This document shows, one piece after another, positions 25,681 through 35,518 of a stretch of DNA of 64,000 nt (position 1 is its first letter; each line of letters opens with the position of its first letter). Source of the stretch: an uncultured Bacteroidota bacterium (lineage in GTDB: Bacteria > Bacteroidota > Bacteroidia > JABEUT01); the NCBI GenBank assembly GCA_903916255.1, contig CAIWVW010000007.1, positions 20,048 to 84,047 on the forward strand, in the 5' to 3' direction. Both the position numbers and the translations under genes were made by a program. Under the pieces are notes generated by a model, which saw nothing but the letters and a program-made list of their open reading frames with translations, was not told the DNA's origin and did not search any database.

Positions 25681-27912
25681 TTACTCTTCTACTATTTTCA
25701 TAATAGCGTTATCGTAGTTTTCTTTTAAGCTATCCACTTTACCGAAAGATTCCCCGTCAATAATCATCTCATTTCCATCGACCACTCCAAGGAAACTAAA
25801 CTCTGCACTTGAATTAAGCATCAGTTCCGTAAAAGCATCTTCATTTTCGGGTTTAACGGTTACCACTACTCTCGATTGGCCTTCGCCAAAAAGGAAAGCA
25901 TCTTTGCGGATGTTTGGGTCTGAATCAATATCAAAGCCAACTTTACCTGCCATAGCCGATTCGGCAAGGGTAATGAACAACCCTCCGTCTGAACAGTCGT
26001 GAGCCGATTCAATCAAGCCTTTTACAATCATTTCTTTAATGGATGCCTGCACTTCATATTCTTCCGAAAGGTCGAAGTGAGGGGCGGGAGACCCTTTTAT
26101 TTTATGCCAGGAGTAAAGGTATTCCGATGAACTGATATCATTTTGGCACTCGCCGATTAAATAAATCAAATCGCCTTCGTTTTTGAAATCAAGGGTCATT
26201 GTTTTGTTCTTGTCATGTACAATTCCAAGCATACCTATTACAGGGGTCGGAAACACAGGGCCTTCGTAAGAGGATTGATTATAAAAACTAACGTTTCCGC
26301 CGGTTACAGGCGTATTAAATTGTTTGCAGGCTTCGCCAATGCCTTTAATGGCTTCCACAAATTGCCAATACACTTCAGGGTTATAAGGGTTTCCAAAGTT
26401 TAGGCAATTGGTAATGGCCATAGGTTCGCCACCCGAGCAAACAATATTACGGGCTGCTTCGGAAACGGATATTGCACCGCCTTTGTGCGGGTCGGCATAT
26501 ACGTAACGGGAATTACAATCTACTTTTAATGCAAGTGCAGAATCTGATTTCTTAACATTAACAATAGCTGCATCCGATGGTTTGTTTGAACTCATATTAA
26601 TAGTGCCAACCATAGAATCATATTGCTCATAAACCCATTTTTTGGAGGCTATGTTCGGGTGGGTGAGTAAATAATTGCCTACTTCCTTATAATCGGAAGG
26701 CTCGGAAATACTATCGATATTAAACTTTTGAAATTCCTTATAATATGCAGGTTCTTTAAACTCTCTTTTATATACAGGCGCTCCGCCACCCAATACAAGA
26801 GTTTCGGCAGGTACATCGGCGACGAGTTCATCGCCTACATAATATTTCAAACGGTCGCCGTTAGTTACTTCGCCAATTACAGCATAGTGCAAATCCCATT
26901 TTTCAAGCACATCTTCCACTTCCTTTTCTCGTCCTTTCTTAACGATTACAAGCATCCGCTCTTGTGATTCGGAAAGTAATATTTCAAAAGGTTGCATGTT
27001 TTGCTGGCGCAATGGAACTTTATCCAAATGGATAATCATACCGCTTTGGCCCTTGGCCGACATTTCAGAAGTGGAGCAGGTAATACCCGCTGCGCCCATA
27101 TCCTGCATACCAACAACTGCCCCTGTTTTAATAACCTCTAATGAAGCTTCCAATAAAAGCTTCTCCTGGAAAGGGTCGCCTACCTGCACCGATGGCAGCG
27201 ATTCAGCAGAGTCTTCGGTAATATCTGCGGAAGCAAAAGTAGCTCCGTGTATGCCATCTTTTCCTGTGCTGGAACCGATTATATAAACAGGGTTTCCTTC
27301 ACCGTGTGAGGTTGCAGAGGCAGTTTCGCCAATTTTTACAATACCCACCGACATGGCATTTACCAGCGGATTCACATTATAGCATTCATCAAAGAATACT
27401 TCGCCGCCAACCGTTGGAACGCCAAAAGCATTGCCATAATCGCCAATGCCTTTCACAACACCTTTCATCAGCCATTTTGTTTTATCGGTGTTAATGTTTC
27501 CAAAACGAAGCGAGTTTAGTTGTGCAATTGGGCGGGCACCCATGGTAAAAATATCGCGGTTGATACCGCCAACACCTGTTGCCGCACCTTGATAGGGCTC
27601 CAGTGCCGAAGGGTGGTTATGTGATTCTATTTTGAAAGCGCAGGCATATCCGTTGCCAATATCGATTAATCCTGCATTTTCTTCTCCGGCTTTCGCAAGC
27701 AAACCTTTGCCTTCCCGCGGAAGGGTTTTAATCCAATAAATAGAGTTTTTATAAGAGCAGTGTTCACTCCACATTACCGAGTAAATGCTCAATTCCGTAT
27801 AGTTTGGTGTACGCCCGAGTATAGTAACAATCTTTTCAAATTCTTCTTCCGACAGTCCCAGTTGTTTAGCCGTTTCCGCAGTAACTTTTGGTTCTTTTAC
27901 AATAGCTTCCAT
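25681..27912 (-). CDS. purL: Phosphoribosylformylglycinamidine synthase subunit PurL (small type)
   Basis: 743 residues, the short PurL that needs separate PurQ and PurS. It converts FGAR and ammonia to FGAM with ATP in purine synthesis. Conserved features are [68 protein letters not shown] and the second half's [29 protein letters not shown] box lies 22 bases before the start with a CAA (TTG complement) 18 bases further out. Not next to other pur genes. Confidence 0.97.
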   Translation of the reverse strand: MEAIVKEPKVTAETAKQLGLSEEEFEKIVTILGRTPNYTELSIYSVMWSEHCSYKNSIYWIKTLPREGKGLLAKAGEENAGLIDIGNGYACAFKIESHNHPSALEPYQGAATGVGGINRDIFTMGARPIAQLNSLRFGNINTDKTKWLMKGVVKGIGDYGNAFGVPTVGGEVFFDECYNVNPLVNAMSVGIVKIGETASATSHGEGNPVYIIGSSTGKDGIHGATFASADITEDSAESLPSVQVGDPFQEKLLLEASLEVIKTGAVVGMQDMGAAGITCSTSEMSAKGQSGMIIHLDKVPLRQQNMQPFEILLSESQERMLVIVKKGREKEVEDVLEKWDLHYAVIGEVTNGDRLKYYVGDELVADVPAETLVLGGGAPVYKREFKEPAYYKEFQKFNIDSISEPSDYKEVGNYLLTHPNIASKKWVYEQYDSMVGTINMSSNKPSDAAIVNVKKSDSALALKVDCNSRYVYADPHKGGAISVSEAARNIVCSGGEPMAITNCLNFGNPYNPEVYWQFVEAIKGIGEACKQFNTPVTGGNVSFYNQSSYEGPVFPTPVIGMLGIVHDKNKTMTLDFKNEGDLIYLIGECQNDISSSEYLYSWHKIKGSPAPHFDLSEEYEVQASIKEMIVKGLIESAHDCSDGGLFITLAESAMAGKVGFDIDSDPNIRKDAFLFGEGQSRVVVTVKPENEDAFTELMLNSSAEFSFLGVVDGNEMIIDGESFGKVDSLKENYDNAIMKIVEE

Positions 27913-27934
27913 ATCTTGGTTTATAGTGTTGCGG

Positions 27935-27963
27935 CAAAGATAGGGTAAGTGGAATTACTACAA
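27935..27963 (-). promoter_or_regulatory. Promoter of purL
   Basis: The minus strand reads TTG (27963-27961), 18 bases, then TATCTTTG (27942-27935). Confidence 0.55.
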
Positions 27964-28099
27964 TGTTACAAAATCCTGAACTTAAAGATTCTGTTAATAA
28001 GTTTTTTCTTGAATGATTTATAAGTGTATTTCAAGAATACACAGTAAGTTACTTAAATAGGCATCTTGATAGTGTACGATTGTGTGAGAAGGAATTGTA

Positions 28100-28107
28100 T
28101 ATATTTG
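28100..28107 (+). promoter_or_regulatory. Bacteroidota -7 box upstream of collagen-like lipoprotein
   Basis: TATATTTG with a TTG 17 bases upstream (28080-28082), 28 bases before the ATG at 28136. Confidence 0.5.
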
Positions 28108-28135
28108 TAGTCTAAAACTCTAAATAAAACAAATT

Positions 28136-28696
28136 ATGAAATTATCACATTATCTTTCTATTGTTGCCATAGCAGCGATGTTTGCTTCCTGCGGACAACA
28201 AGGAGCAACAGGACCCGCAGGGCCAACAGGTGCAACAGGCGCAACAGGTGCAACAGGCGCAAATGGAGTGGCAAATATAAGTACCAGCACTTATACCGTT
28301 ACTGCTTCAAATTGGACTGACCCATCTTCCAACACTACTTGGATTTCTTCCTGGACCGAAGGAGATATTACAGATAATAACAACGATGCCGTTGTTGCTT
28401 ATTGGAGCATTTCTAGTTCCGGATGGTTGGCATTGCCGGTAACAAGTTTAATTAACCCCGGTGATGAAATGAGTTTTGGATATGATAACAATATTGTTAC
28501 TTTCTCTTATTATACTGGAGGTACCTTTACTGCTCCGCCAAGTTCTTACAGTAATTTTACTACTATTTACTATAAGGTTACGGTTATCCCTCCTGCAATT
28601 CAGGCTAAATATCCCGGTACCAACTGGCAAAATGCTTCGGAAGTGCAACGAATACCTGAAGTTCAAGCTGCATTGAATAATGCCGATAACAGATAA
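28136..28696 (+). CDS. Lipoprotein with short collagen-like repeat
   Basis: 186 residues. Signal MKLSHYLSIVAIAAMFASCG with a lipobox ending at Cys19, directly followed by seven or so G-x-y triplets (GATGPAGPTGATGATGATGA). The rest (about 50-186) is a compact domain rich in Ser/Thr/Trp (TYTVTASNWTDPSSNTTWIS, a conserved-looking VTFSYYTGG and YYKVTVIPPAIQAKYPGTNW). It resembles small collagen-like lipoproteins common in Bacteroidota; function unknown. The triplet region is coded by a near-perfect GGTGCAACAGGCGCAACA repeat, which can vary in length by slippage. It ends in a strong terminator. Confidence 0.85.
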   Translation: MKLSHYLSIVAIAAMFASCGQQGATGPAGPTGATGATGATGANGVANISTSTYTVTASNWTDPSSNTTWISSWTEGDITDNNNDAVVAYWSISSSGWLALPVTSLINPGDEMSFGYDNNIVTFSYYTGGTFTAPPSSYSNFTTIYYKVTVIPPAIQAKYPGTNWQNASEVQRIPEVQAALNNADNR

Positions 28697-28714
28697 TCTA
28701 TTGTAATGTATTTT

Positions 28715-28743
28715 AAAGCCTCGCCCTTAGCGAGGCTTTTTTT
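28715..28743 (+). terminator. Rho-independent terminator
   Basis: 9-base stem AAAGCCTCG / CGAGGCTTT, 7-base loop and a T-run, 18 bases after the collagen-like gene. Confidence 0.85.
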
Positions 28744-28791
28744 ATTCTCGGAATCTAGTTGAGAAAAGTCATATTAATTAATGATAACTTA

Positions 28792-28823
28792 TTGGGTTAT
28801 TTCATAACTGTTACGTACATTTG
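28792..28823 (+). promoter_or_regulatory. Promoter of dps: TTG-N21-TACATTTG
   Basis: The -33 TTG at 28792-28794 is 21 bases from a perfect TACATTTG at 28816-28823. The same spacing and box are seen at gap. The ATG at 28841 follows 17 bases later. Confidence 0.65.
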
Positions 28824-28840
28824 TTCTTAAATAAACAACT

Positions 28841-29311
28841 ATGAAACCAAACATTGACATTACTGACAAAAACAGAGAGGCAATAGCAAACATGCTAAAC
28901 ATATTGCTTGCCGATGAATACGTGCTTTACACCAAAACCCGCAATGCACATTGGAATATTGTGGGCAGTAACTTCATGGAGCTGCATAAGTTTTTTGAAG
29001 GCCAATATGAAGCAATTGACGAAACTATTGATTCGGTAGCTGAAAGGGTGCGCGCATTGGGGCATTGGGCGCTTGGCTCTATGAAAGACTTTTTGGCCGT
29101 AACTCATTTGTCGGAAGACGAAGAATTAAGCAATGAAAAAGATGCTATAAAGGCATTGCTTGAAGGCCATGAAAGCATTATCTGCAACTGCCGGAAGGAT
29201 ATTATCACCATTAACGATAAGTATAAAGATGTGGGAACAGCCGACTTTATTACCGGTGTTATGGAAGAGCATGAAAAAATGGCATGGATGCTGAGGTCAT
29301 ACCTTTCATAA
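28841..29311 (+). CDS. dps: Dps family DNA-binding ferritin-like protein
   Basis: 156 residues, the normal length. Forms a 12-subunit shell that stores iron and detoxifies hydrogen peroxide, protecting DNA. The inter-subunit ferroxidase site residues are visible: His in NAHWNIVGSNF and Asp/Glu in FFEGQYEAIDETIDSVAERV. The VRALGHWALGSMKDFL helix follows. It sits between two hairpin/promoter units and is probably transcribed alone. No OxyR-like site was recognised. Confidence 0.96.
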   Translation: MKPNIDITDKNREAIANMLNILLADEYVLYTKTRNAHWNIVGSNFMELHKFFEGQYEAIDETIDSVAERVRALGHWALGSMKDFLAVTHLSEDEELSNEKDAIKALLEGHESIICNCRKDIITINDKYKDVGTADFITGVMEEHEKMAWMLRSYLS

Positions 29312-29345
29312 CAGCAGGCATATAAAATAGAGAAAAGGTTATTAT

Positions 29346-31112
29346 TTAAACTTCCTGTGGTTGTAAATGCGATTCAAGCACGGTAGGATTATTGAGGAGG
29401 CGTACAATTTTATCGTATAATTCATCAGGCTTGAATGGCTTTGGAACGTATTCGTTCATGCCTAATGCCACACACTTTTCATAATCGAGCCTGAGTGCTG
29501 ATGCGGTAATTGCTATTATAGGCAGATTGGAAGCAGGAGGCAATAATGTAGAGCGGATATACTTCGTTGCTTCCAGCCCATCCATTTCAGGCATTTGAAT
29601 ATCCATCAAAACTATGTCGTATGGTTTCACGGTAAGCATTTCGATAGCTACCCTACCATTTTCAGCTATGCTTACTTTAGCTCCCCATTTTTCTAGTGTT
29701 TTTAATATTACCCGCTGATTGATTTTATTATCCTCGGCCACTAAAATGTGAATACCGTTTAAATTTCTCAGGTTGGTTGCGCCATTGGCAGCAATAGCAC
29801 CCACATTGAATTGTTCCACATATTGCCTGAAGGAGAGCCTCACCGAAAAAGTAGAGCCTCTTCCGGGTTTGCTTTCGGCAAAAATGGTTCCATCCTGCAT
29901 TTCCACTAATTTTTTGGCAATACCCAACCCTAAGCCTGTTCCGCCGAATTTGCGGCTTGTATCGATGCTTGCTTGTGTAAAGGGTTCAAAGATGCTGATA
30001 AGCTTATTGGGGCTGATACCAATACCGGTGTCTTTTACTACAAATTCGATGGAGATACTTCCATTTTCCTCGCCCCGCATATAAACATTGAGGCTCACTT
30101 CGCCTGTTTCGGTAAACTTAACTGCATTGCCTGTAAGGTTCCATAAAATTTGAGATAGGCGCACGGGGTCACCAACTATTTTCTGGGGAATGCTTTTTTC
30201 TACATTACTGTAATATTTAATATTTTTTTCGCGGGCTTTAACTTCCATTGCCAGCGAGAGGTTACGAATAATATCGCGCACATTAAACGGCGTTTCATCA
30301 AACACCATTTTGGCTGCATTTATTTTAGAAATATCAAGAATATCATTAATAATGGTAAGCAACATACTGGCCGAATCACGTATTCCGCGGGCATATTCTT
30401 TTTGCTCGTCATTCAGCTGGGTTTGGGTAAGCAGATAGGCCATACCGATTACGCCATTCATGGGGGTGCGTATTTCATGGCTCATATTCGCCAAAAACTC
30501 TTCTTTTATTTTTGCGGCTTTTTCGGCTTGTTCTTTTGCAACTATCAATTGGGTTTCCAGTTCCTTTTTCTCGCTGATGTCATTCAATAAAGAAAGGCTG
30601 CATTTCTTTCCGTAAAGTTCGATTATGATATTGGAGAAAAGCATATTCAGCGGCTTCCCCATTTTGGTAAACATAATCTGTTCCCTGTTTTTCAGGGCTC
30701 CGTTTTTTTTCAGTTCACCTATAAGCCTTGCGCGGCTTTCCGAAAGCAATATACCCAGGCTGGTTTCAGAGCGGCCGATGGCTTCCTGGCGCTGATAGCC
30801 AAATAAGTCGAGGAAGGCTTGGTTGGCATCCAAAATAATGCCTGAATCGAGTTCAGCAATACAAATGCAGGTCGGGCTGAAATCGAAAAAGGTGAGGAAT
30901 TTTTTGTTGTTATCGATTAATACTTTCGATTGGTTAGCCATCTTGTTATATATGATGGTGGAAACAACCAATGAAACAGCTATGCCGCCCCATAGTATGG
31001 AATCGGGAATGGAAGGGCTTTTATGGGTAGCAATACTCATAAGCCAAAATACCAGCAGTAATACTGAATTAAGCGCTAAGAATACGGACCATTTAGTAAA
31101 TCTTCTCTCCAT
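29346..31112 (-). CDS. Hybrid sensor histidine kinase (PAS-HisKA-HATPase-REC)
   Basis: 588 residues. Two N-terminal membrane helices (about 10-28 and 40-55) with almost no periplasmic loop, then a PAS domain (about 68-185; LDSGIILDANQAFLDLFGY). The HisKA phospho-acceptor is His212 in NMSHEIRTPMNG. HATPase_c motifs are NLTGNAVKFTETG, KDTGIGISPNKL and GGTGLGLGIAKKLV. The C-terminal receiver (about 445-570) has AEDN and the phospho-Asp in VLMDIQMPEMDG, with a C-terminal KPF lysine. No separate output domain, so the phosphate must go to another protein. Closely related to the next kinase, suggesting duplication. Confidence 0.95.
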   Translation of the reverse strand: MERRFTKWSVFLALNSVLLLVFWLMSIATHKSPSIPDSILWGGIAVSLVVSTIIYNKMANQSKVLIDNNKKFLTFFDFSPTCICIAELDSGIILDANQAFLDLFGYQRQEAIGRSETSLGILLSESRARLIGELKKNGALKNREQIMFTKMGKPLNMLFSNIIIELYGKKCSLSLLNDISEKKELETQLIVAKEQAEKAAKIKEEFLANMSHEIRTPMNGVIGMAYLLTQTQLNDEQKEYARGIRDSASMLLTIINDILDISKINAAKMVFDETPFNVRDIIRNLSLAMEVKAREKNIKYYSNVEKSIPQKIVGDPVRLSQILWNLTGNAVKFTETGEVSLNVYMRGEENGSISIEFVVKDTGIGISPNKLISIFEPFTQASIDTSRKFGGTGLGLGIAKKLVEMQDGTIFAESKPGRGSTFSVRLSFRQYVEQFNVGAIAANGATNLRNLNGIHILVAEDNKINQRVILKTLEKWGAKVSIAENGRVAIEMLTVKPYDIVLMDIQMPEMDGLEATKYIRSTLLPPASNLPIIAITASALRLDYEKCVALGMNEYVPKPFKPDELYDKIVRLLNNPTVLESHLQPQEV

Positions 31113-31181
31113 TAAGGGGTTTTAGTTAACAATAAGTTCAGCCAGTTCGGTACACTTCTCTTCTTACAGGGGGTGTTCTTG

Positions 31182-31189
31182 CAAATATA
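31182..31189 (-). promoter_or_regulatory. Bacteroidota -7 box of the shorter hybrid kinase
   Basis: The reverse complement is TATATTTG, 69 bases before the start at 31112. Confidence 0.45.
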
Positions 31190-31262
31190 TTATTTTAAAA
31201 TCAGTTCAGTGTAAGTAAGCAAAGCCAAATTTAACGCTAATAACAGAACAGCCTGATAGGTA

Positions 31263-33782
31263 TTATTGATTAGAAATAGATTTGCCCACAGGTTCCCTGT
31301 TCAGGTGCCTGGCCATTTTAGATATCATGGAGTAAAGTTCTTCCGGTTTAAAGGGTTTTGATATATAATCATCCATCCCTAATTCCTGGCATTTTTCTTT
31401 ATCGAGGCGAATCACGGATGCCGTCATGGCAACGATTGAAACATTGGAAGCGGGAGGTGACAATGTCGTTCTGATTAATTTGGTGGCTTCAACGCCATCC
31501 ATTTCCGGCATTTGAACATCCATCAGTATTAAATCATAATTATTGGCGGCAGCCATTTCATAGGCTTGCCTTCCATTTTCAGCTATATCGACAGTTACGC
31601 CCCATTTGCTCATGGTTTTTATTCCAACCCGTTGGCTTATGCGGTTATCTTCAGCCAGTAAAACTCTTACACCGGAAATATCCCTGCTGTCAATCAAATC
31701 TTTTTGCGGTGCAGAAACCGGTTGTTTCGCGCTTGGAAAATATTTCTTGTAAGCTAGTATGAAAGAAAATTCCGAGCCTTTGCCCAACTCACTTTCTGCC
31801 TGTATGGTTCCACCCTGCATTTCAACCAAACGCTTGGAAATACTTAATCCTAAGCCGGTGCCTCCATATTTCCGCGTTGTATCGGCAGTAGCTTGCACAA
31901 ATGGCTCGAAAAGGCCGGGAAGCTTTTCAGGGTTGATGCCTATACCGGTATCTTTCACTGTAAATTCAATGAAAATATTTTCGGCATCTTCTTTTATCTT
32001 ATTGATGTTGATACTTACTTCGCCGGTTTCAGTAAACTTAACCGCATTGCCTGCCAAATTCAATAAAATCTGAAATAAACGAACAGGGTCGCCAAGTACT
32101 TTTTGAGGTACGCTCAGGTCCATATGGGTATGGAAACCGATATTTTTTTCTTTTGCTTTCAACTCCATGGAAAGGGAGAGGTTTCTCAAAACATCATATA
32201 TGCTGAAAGGCGTTTTTTCGAATGCCATCTGGCCTGCATTTATTTTCGATATATCGAGTATATCATTGATAATGGTAAGCAGGATTTCCGACGAATCCTT
32301 AATCCATCCCGCATATTCCTTTTGTTCATCGCTAAGGTTGGTTTGCGCCAGCAGGTTTACCATGCCAATAATTCCATTCATGGGTGTCCTTATTTCATGG
32401 CTCATATTCGCCAAAAAGCGTTCTTCGGATTTTACGGCTTCGCGGGCTTTTTCAGTAGCTGCGATAAGCTGGTTTTCCAATTCTTTCCTGTCGCTTATGT
32501 CATTAACAATATCCAGTGAGCATTTGCGGCCGCCAATATCCAGCACTATACTGGAGTAAAGACAGGTAATCAGTTTTCCTTTTTTTGTGCGCACTATCTG
32601 TTCCCGATTTCTAATAATGCCCGATTCAACCAACTCATGTTTAATGGCAGTGCGCAAACCCGGAGGCAATAGGCCCAGTTCAGATGCGGTGTGATTAATC
32701 ATTTCCTCACGGCTATATCCGCAGATATCGATAAAAGCTTGGTTGAGCTCTAACATTTTTCCGCTTTCCAGGTCAAAAAGACCAATACCGCCCGGGTTAT
32801 AATCGAATATGGTTTGAAGCTTGGCTTTATTTTCAAAGAGGGCAGTTTCAATTTTCTTGTTTTCGGTAATGTCATTTAGCAGGGTAAGGCTGCACTTGTT
32901 CCCGTTCAGGTCAATAATAATATCAGACAATAAAACGGTCACTTCCGTGCCATCTTTGGCATAGGTGGCCTGTTCCCAATTGCGCAAGGAGCCTCTGCGG
33001 GTAAGTTCGGCAATGTATTTTTTACGGTCCTCGGGGCGTATTATGCCTAGTTCCATAGTCGTGCGGCCTACTAATTCGCCTTTGGTATATCCGTAGGTTT
33101 GCAAAAAGGATTCATTGGCATCCAATATTTTTCCCGATTCCAGTTCGACTATAGAAATGGCTGTTGGGCTCGAATCGAAAATGGTTTCGAATTTCCGCAC
33201 ATTTTCAAGCAATGCGGTATCAAGGTCCTTATGGATGCTGGCACTGTTCAGTAATACTATCCCGCAAGCCTTTCCGCCCAGAAAGGTTAATTTGTATGTT
33301 AATACGCATGTAAAGTGTTCGCCCGATTTACGCTTGAACCGTATTACTTTATTACGGATAAAACCATATTGCTTCACTTCGGCTACCATTTGCTGCCTGT
33401 CCTCAGGTTCAACAATACCTAATTCGATAGATGATTTTCCAAGAATTTCCTCCCTGGTATAACCGAACATATCTGTATATCCTTGGTTTACATCTAATAT
33501 TATGCCTGAATCAAGCTCTAAAATGCAAACCCCTACCGGGGTATAGTCGAAAATAGTAGATAATTTTTTATAGGTTTCATCGTATCTTCTTTCTTTATCA
33601 GATACCCTGCGGTAAACAAAGAAAGCGGAAACCATAGAAAGGATTAAAAGCCCCAGCAATACAAGGTTAAAACCGGACACATTTACGGATGCCTGCCTGA
33701 TAATAATAAAAGACGAGGAAGCTACGAAAACAACAATGGAAATGATTAAAATAAATGACCAAGCCGAAAATTTCGTCTTCAT
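31263..33782 (-). CDS. Hybrid sensor histidine kinase with three PAS domains
   Basis: 839 residues. Two N-terminal membrane helices (about 10-30 and 37-55), then three consecutive PAS domains (about 70-185, 190-310 and 320-435), each with a version of ELDSGIILDVNQGYTDMFGY. HisKA carries NMSHEIRTPMNGIIGM near 460; HATPase has NLAGNAVKFTETG, VKDTGIGINPEKL and GGTGLGLSISKRLV. The receiver (about 695-815) shows LLAEDNRISQR and the phospho-Asp in LILMDVQMPEMDG. Same architecture and wording as the 588-residue kinase except for two extra PAS copies. Both are likely intracellular sensors. Confidence 0.95.
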   Translation of the reverse strand: MKTKFSAWSFILIISIVVFVASSSFIIIRQASVNVSGFNLVLLGLLILSMVSAFFVYRRVSDKERRYDETYKKLSTIFDYTPVGVCILELDSGIILDVNQGYTDMFGYTREEILGKSSIELGIVEPEDRQQMVAEVKQYGFIRNKVIRFKRKSGEHFTCVLTYKLTFLGGKACGIVLLNSASIHKDLDTALLENVRKFETIFDSSPTAISIVELESGKILDANESFLQTYGYTKGELVGRTTMELGIIRPEDRKKYIAELTRRGSLRNWEQATYAKDGTEVTVLLSDIIIDLNGNKCSLTLLNDITENKKIETALFENKAKLQTIFDYNPGGIGLFDLESGKMLELNQAFIDICGYSREEMINHTASELGLLPPGLRTAIKHELVESGIIRNREQIVRTKKGKLITCLYSSIVLDIGGRKCSLDIVNDISDRKELENQLIAATEKAREAVKSEERFLANMSHEIRTPMNGIIGMVNLLAQTNLSDEQKEYAGWIKDSSEILLTIINDILDISKINAGQMAFEKTPFSIYDVLRNLSLSMELKAKEKNIGFHTHMDLSVPQKVLGDPVRLFQILLNLAGNAVKFTETGEVSININKIKEDAENIFIEFTVKDTGIGINPEKLPGLFEPFVQATADTTRKYGGTGLGLSISKRLVEMQGGTIQAESELGKGSEFSFILAYKKYFPSAKQPVSAPQKDLIDSRDISGVRVLLAEDNRISQRVGIKTMSKWGVTVDIAENGRQAYEMAAANNYDLILMDVQMPEMDGVEATKLIRTTLSPPASNVSIVAMTASVIRLDKEKCQELGMDDYISKPFKPEELYSMISKMARHLNREPVGKSISNQ

Positions 33783-33834
33783 ATTCAGCAGTCTATACGG
33801 TAAATAAGGGTAATAGTTTCAGGTAGCTTTGTTA

Positions 33835-33863
33835 CAAATATATACAAATTGACCAAAAAACAA
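33835..33863 (-). promoter_or_regulatory. Promoter of the three-PAS hybrid kinase
   Basis: The minus strand reads TTG (33863-33861), 18 bases, then TATATTTG (33842-33835), about 50 bases from the ATG. Confidence 0.5.
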
Positions 33864-33962
33864 GGTAAGACGTATCATAATTTGCTGAAATTACATTAAA
33901 TCAGGTATTTACCCGGTTTTCGGTTTAGCTTTAGTCAATTTAACCGGAATATAAATTGGAAG

Positions 33963-33992
33963 TTTGGGTGTAAAAGAAAATCCATAGGTTTG
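33963..33992 (+). promoter_or_regulatory. Promoter of the 3-hydroxyacyl-CoA dehydrogenase
   Basis: TTTG at 33963-33966, 18 bases, then TAGGTTTG at 33985-33992; ATG at 34009 follows after 16 bases. Confidence 0.55.
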
Positions 33993-34008
33993 CAAAAAAA
34001 ATGAAATC

Positions 34009-34899
34009 ATGAAAAATATAGCAGTTATAGGTTCAGGGACAATGGGGAATGGAATTGCCCATGTTTTTGCTCAAAATGGATACAACGTATCTCTTATTGA
34101 TATTTCAGCAGACGCATTGAACAAAGCAGTTGCAACAATATCGAAAAACATCGACAGGCAGGTAGCTAAAGGCGTTTTAAAAGAAGAGGATAAAACGAAC
34201 ACGCTTAAAAACATTACCACATACACGGAAATGGATAAGGGCGTTAAAGGTTGCGAACTGGTAATTGAGGCTGCTACCGAGAACCCTGAAGTTAAATTCA
34301 AGCTCTTTCGCGATTTGGATGCTATGTGTGCCGAAGGGGTTATTTTGGCCAGCAATACATCCTCTATTTCATTAACCAAAATTGGCGCTCAAACCAAACG
34401 TTCCGATAAGGTAATAGGTATGCACTTTATGAATCCTGTGCCTGTAATGAAACTTGTAGAAGTTATACGCGGCTACAATACTTCCGATGAGGTTACCCGC
34501 CTCGTTATGGACTTATCACGCAAGCTGGGTAAAATTCCTGTGGAAGTGAATGATTACCCCGGTTTTGTTGCTAACCGCATACTTATGCCGATGATTAATG
34601 AATCCATTTATGCTTTGTTTGAAGGTGTTGGAGGAGTGAATGAAATAGATACCGTTATGAAACTGGGTATGGCCCATCCTATGGGCCCACTGCAACTGGC
34701 CGATTTTATAGGGCTGGATGTATGCCTATATATTTTACGTGTATTGCACGATGGATTGGGAAATCCTAAATATGCGCCTTGTCCGTTGCTGGTAAATATG
34801 GTTACCGCAGGCGATTTAGGGGTAAAATCGGGCACGGGTTTTTATTCTTATACCCCGGGAAACAAAGACTTAATATTAGCACCAAGGTTTAGGAAATAG
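34009..34899 (+). CDS. hbd: 3-hydroxybutyryl-CoA dehydrogenase
   Basis: 296 residues, single-domain-pair enzyme of the short bacterial type. It reversibly oxidises (S)-3-hydroxybutyryl-CoA to acetoacetyl-CoA with NAD(P)H. The Rossmann motif VIGSGTMGNGIAHVFAQNG is at residue 5; substrate and catalytic region SNTSSISLTKIG, GMHFMNPVPVMKLVEVIRG and the C-terminal dimerisation half (NDYPGFVANRILMPMINE, AHPMGPLQLADFIGLDV) follow. No thiolase or crotonase is adjacent, so pathway direction (butyrate, PHB or fatty-acid oxidation) is open. Confidence 0.95.
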   Translation: MKNIAVIGSGTMGNGIAHVFAQNGYNVSLIDISADALNKAVATISKNIDRQVAKGVLKEEDKTNTLKNITTYTEMDKGVKGCELVIEAATENPEVKFKLFRDLDAMCAEGVILASNTSSISLTKIGAQTKRSDKVIGMHFMNPVPVMKLVEVIRGYNTSDEVTRLVMDLSRKLGKIPVEVNDYPGFVANRILMPMINESIYALFEGVGGVNEIDTVMKLGMAHPMGPLQLADFIGLDVCLYILRVLHDGLGNPKYAPCPLLVNMVTAGDLGVKSGTGFYSYTPGNKDLILAPRFRK

Positions 34900-34900
34900 T

Positions 34901-35404
34901 TTATCCCTTCAGCGCTTTTCTACCTTCCTTCAGTATAAAGGAGAAATAGCCGATATAATAGGTGCAAAAGGCAAATAAAACCGCGCCGGTAATAGGGTCG
35001 CGCATAGATTGCATACGGGCTTGAATGTCTTGTTGGCTTTGGTCCGGTTCAAACATATCTTTAAGCACCACCACGCGGTAAACAAAACGGGCCAGGAATA
35101 GCGTAATTACAACAATTTCAACCCAGATATGCGTTTTGAAATATAATCCATTTTCTCTTTTTTCAAATTTTGCATGGTTGGTGGCTGTGTACGCAAGCAC
35201 CAAACCAATAATAATGCCCAGCCCGTCACTTACAAAAGCCATAGGATATAAAAAGGCAAATGCCAGAAAAAGGACAGATACAATGGAAAACAGTACCACG
35301 CGAACTATCAGCAATGGTTCATTGAATTTTTGAAAACCTATGCTGCGCCTGATTCTTCGGGCTAAAATTAAGGCGATTAAAAAAACGATAATCGGAAATT
35401 TCAT
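34901..35404 (-). CDS. Integral membrane protein, CcdC-like (tentative)
   Basis: 167 residues with five hydrophobic segments (about 3-15, 30-50, 55-75, 93-110 and 140-158). Motifs include LILARRIRRSIGFQKF, IGLVLAYTATNHAKFEKREN and GLYFKTHIWVEIVVITLFLA, where the membrane layout and the ARRI/RRS start recall the DUF1453/CcdC-type family. That link is weak. Function unknown. Convergent with the dehydrogenase, only 1 base apart, with no terminator between them. Confidence 0.7.
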   Translation of the reverse strand: MKFPIIVFLIALILARRIRRSIGFQKFNEPLLIVRVVLFSIVSVLFLAFAFLYPMAFVSDGLGIIIGLVLAYTATNHAKFEKRENGLYFKTHIWVEIVVITLFLARFVYRVVVLKDMFEPDQSQQDIQARMQSMRDPITGAVLFAFCTYYIGYFSFILKEGRKALKG

Positions 35405-35491
35405 GCGTTAAATTTTCGCTAAAATATAAATTCTGCGCATAATCTGTAAATTGACGTGAGGTAATATAATGCAGGGTTTCCCGTTATGTTG

Positions 35492-35499
35492 TATATTTG
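35492..35499 (+). promoter_or_regulatory. Bacteroidota -7 box upstream of type B T9SS protein
   Basis: TATATTTG, 19 bases before the ATG at 35519. Confidence 0.45.
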
Positions 35500-35518
35500 A
35501 AAAGCTAAACCTATCCGG

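Noticed and set aside
32103-32559. Plus-strand ORFs of 130-138 residues within the three-PAS kinase
   Set aside because: Shadows of the histidine-kinase core on the other strand, with compositions typical of antisense frames.
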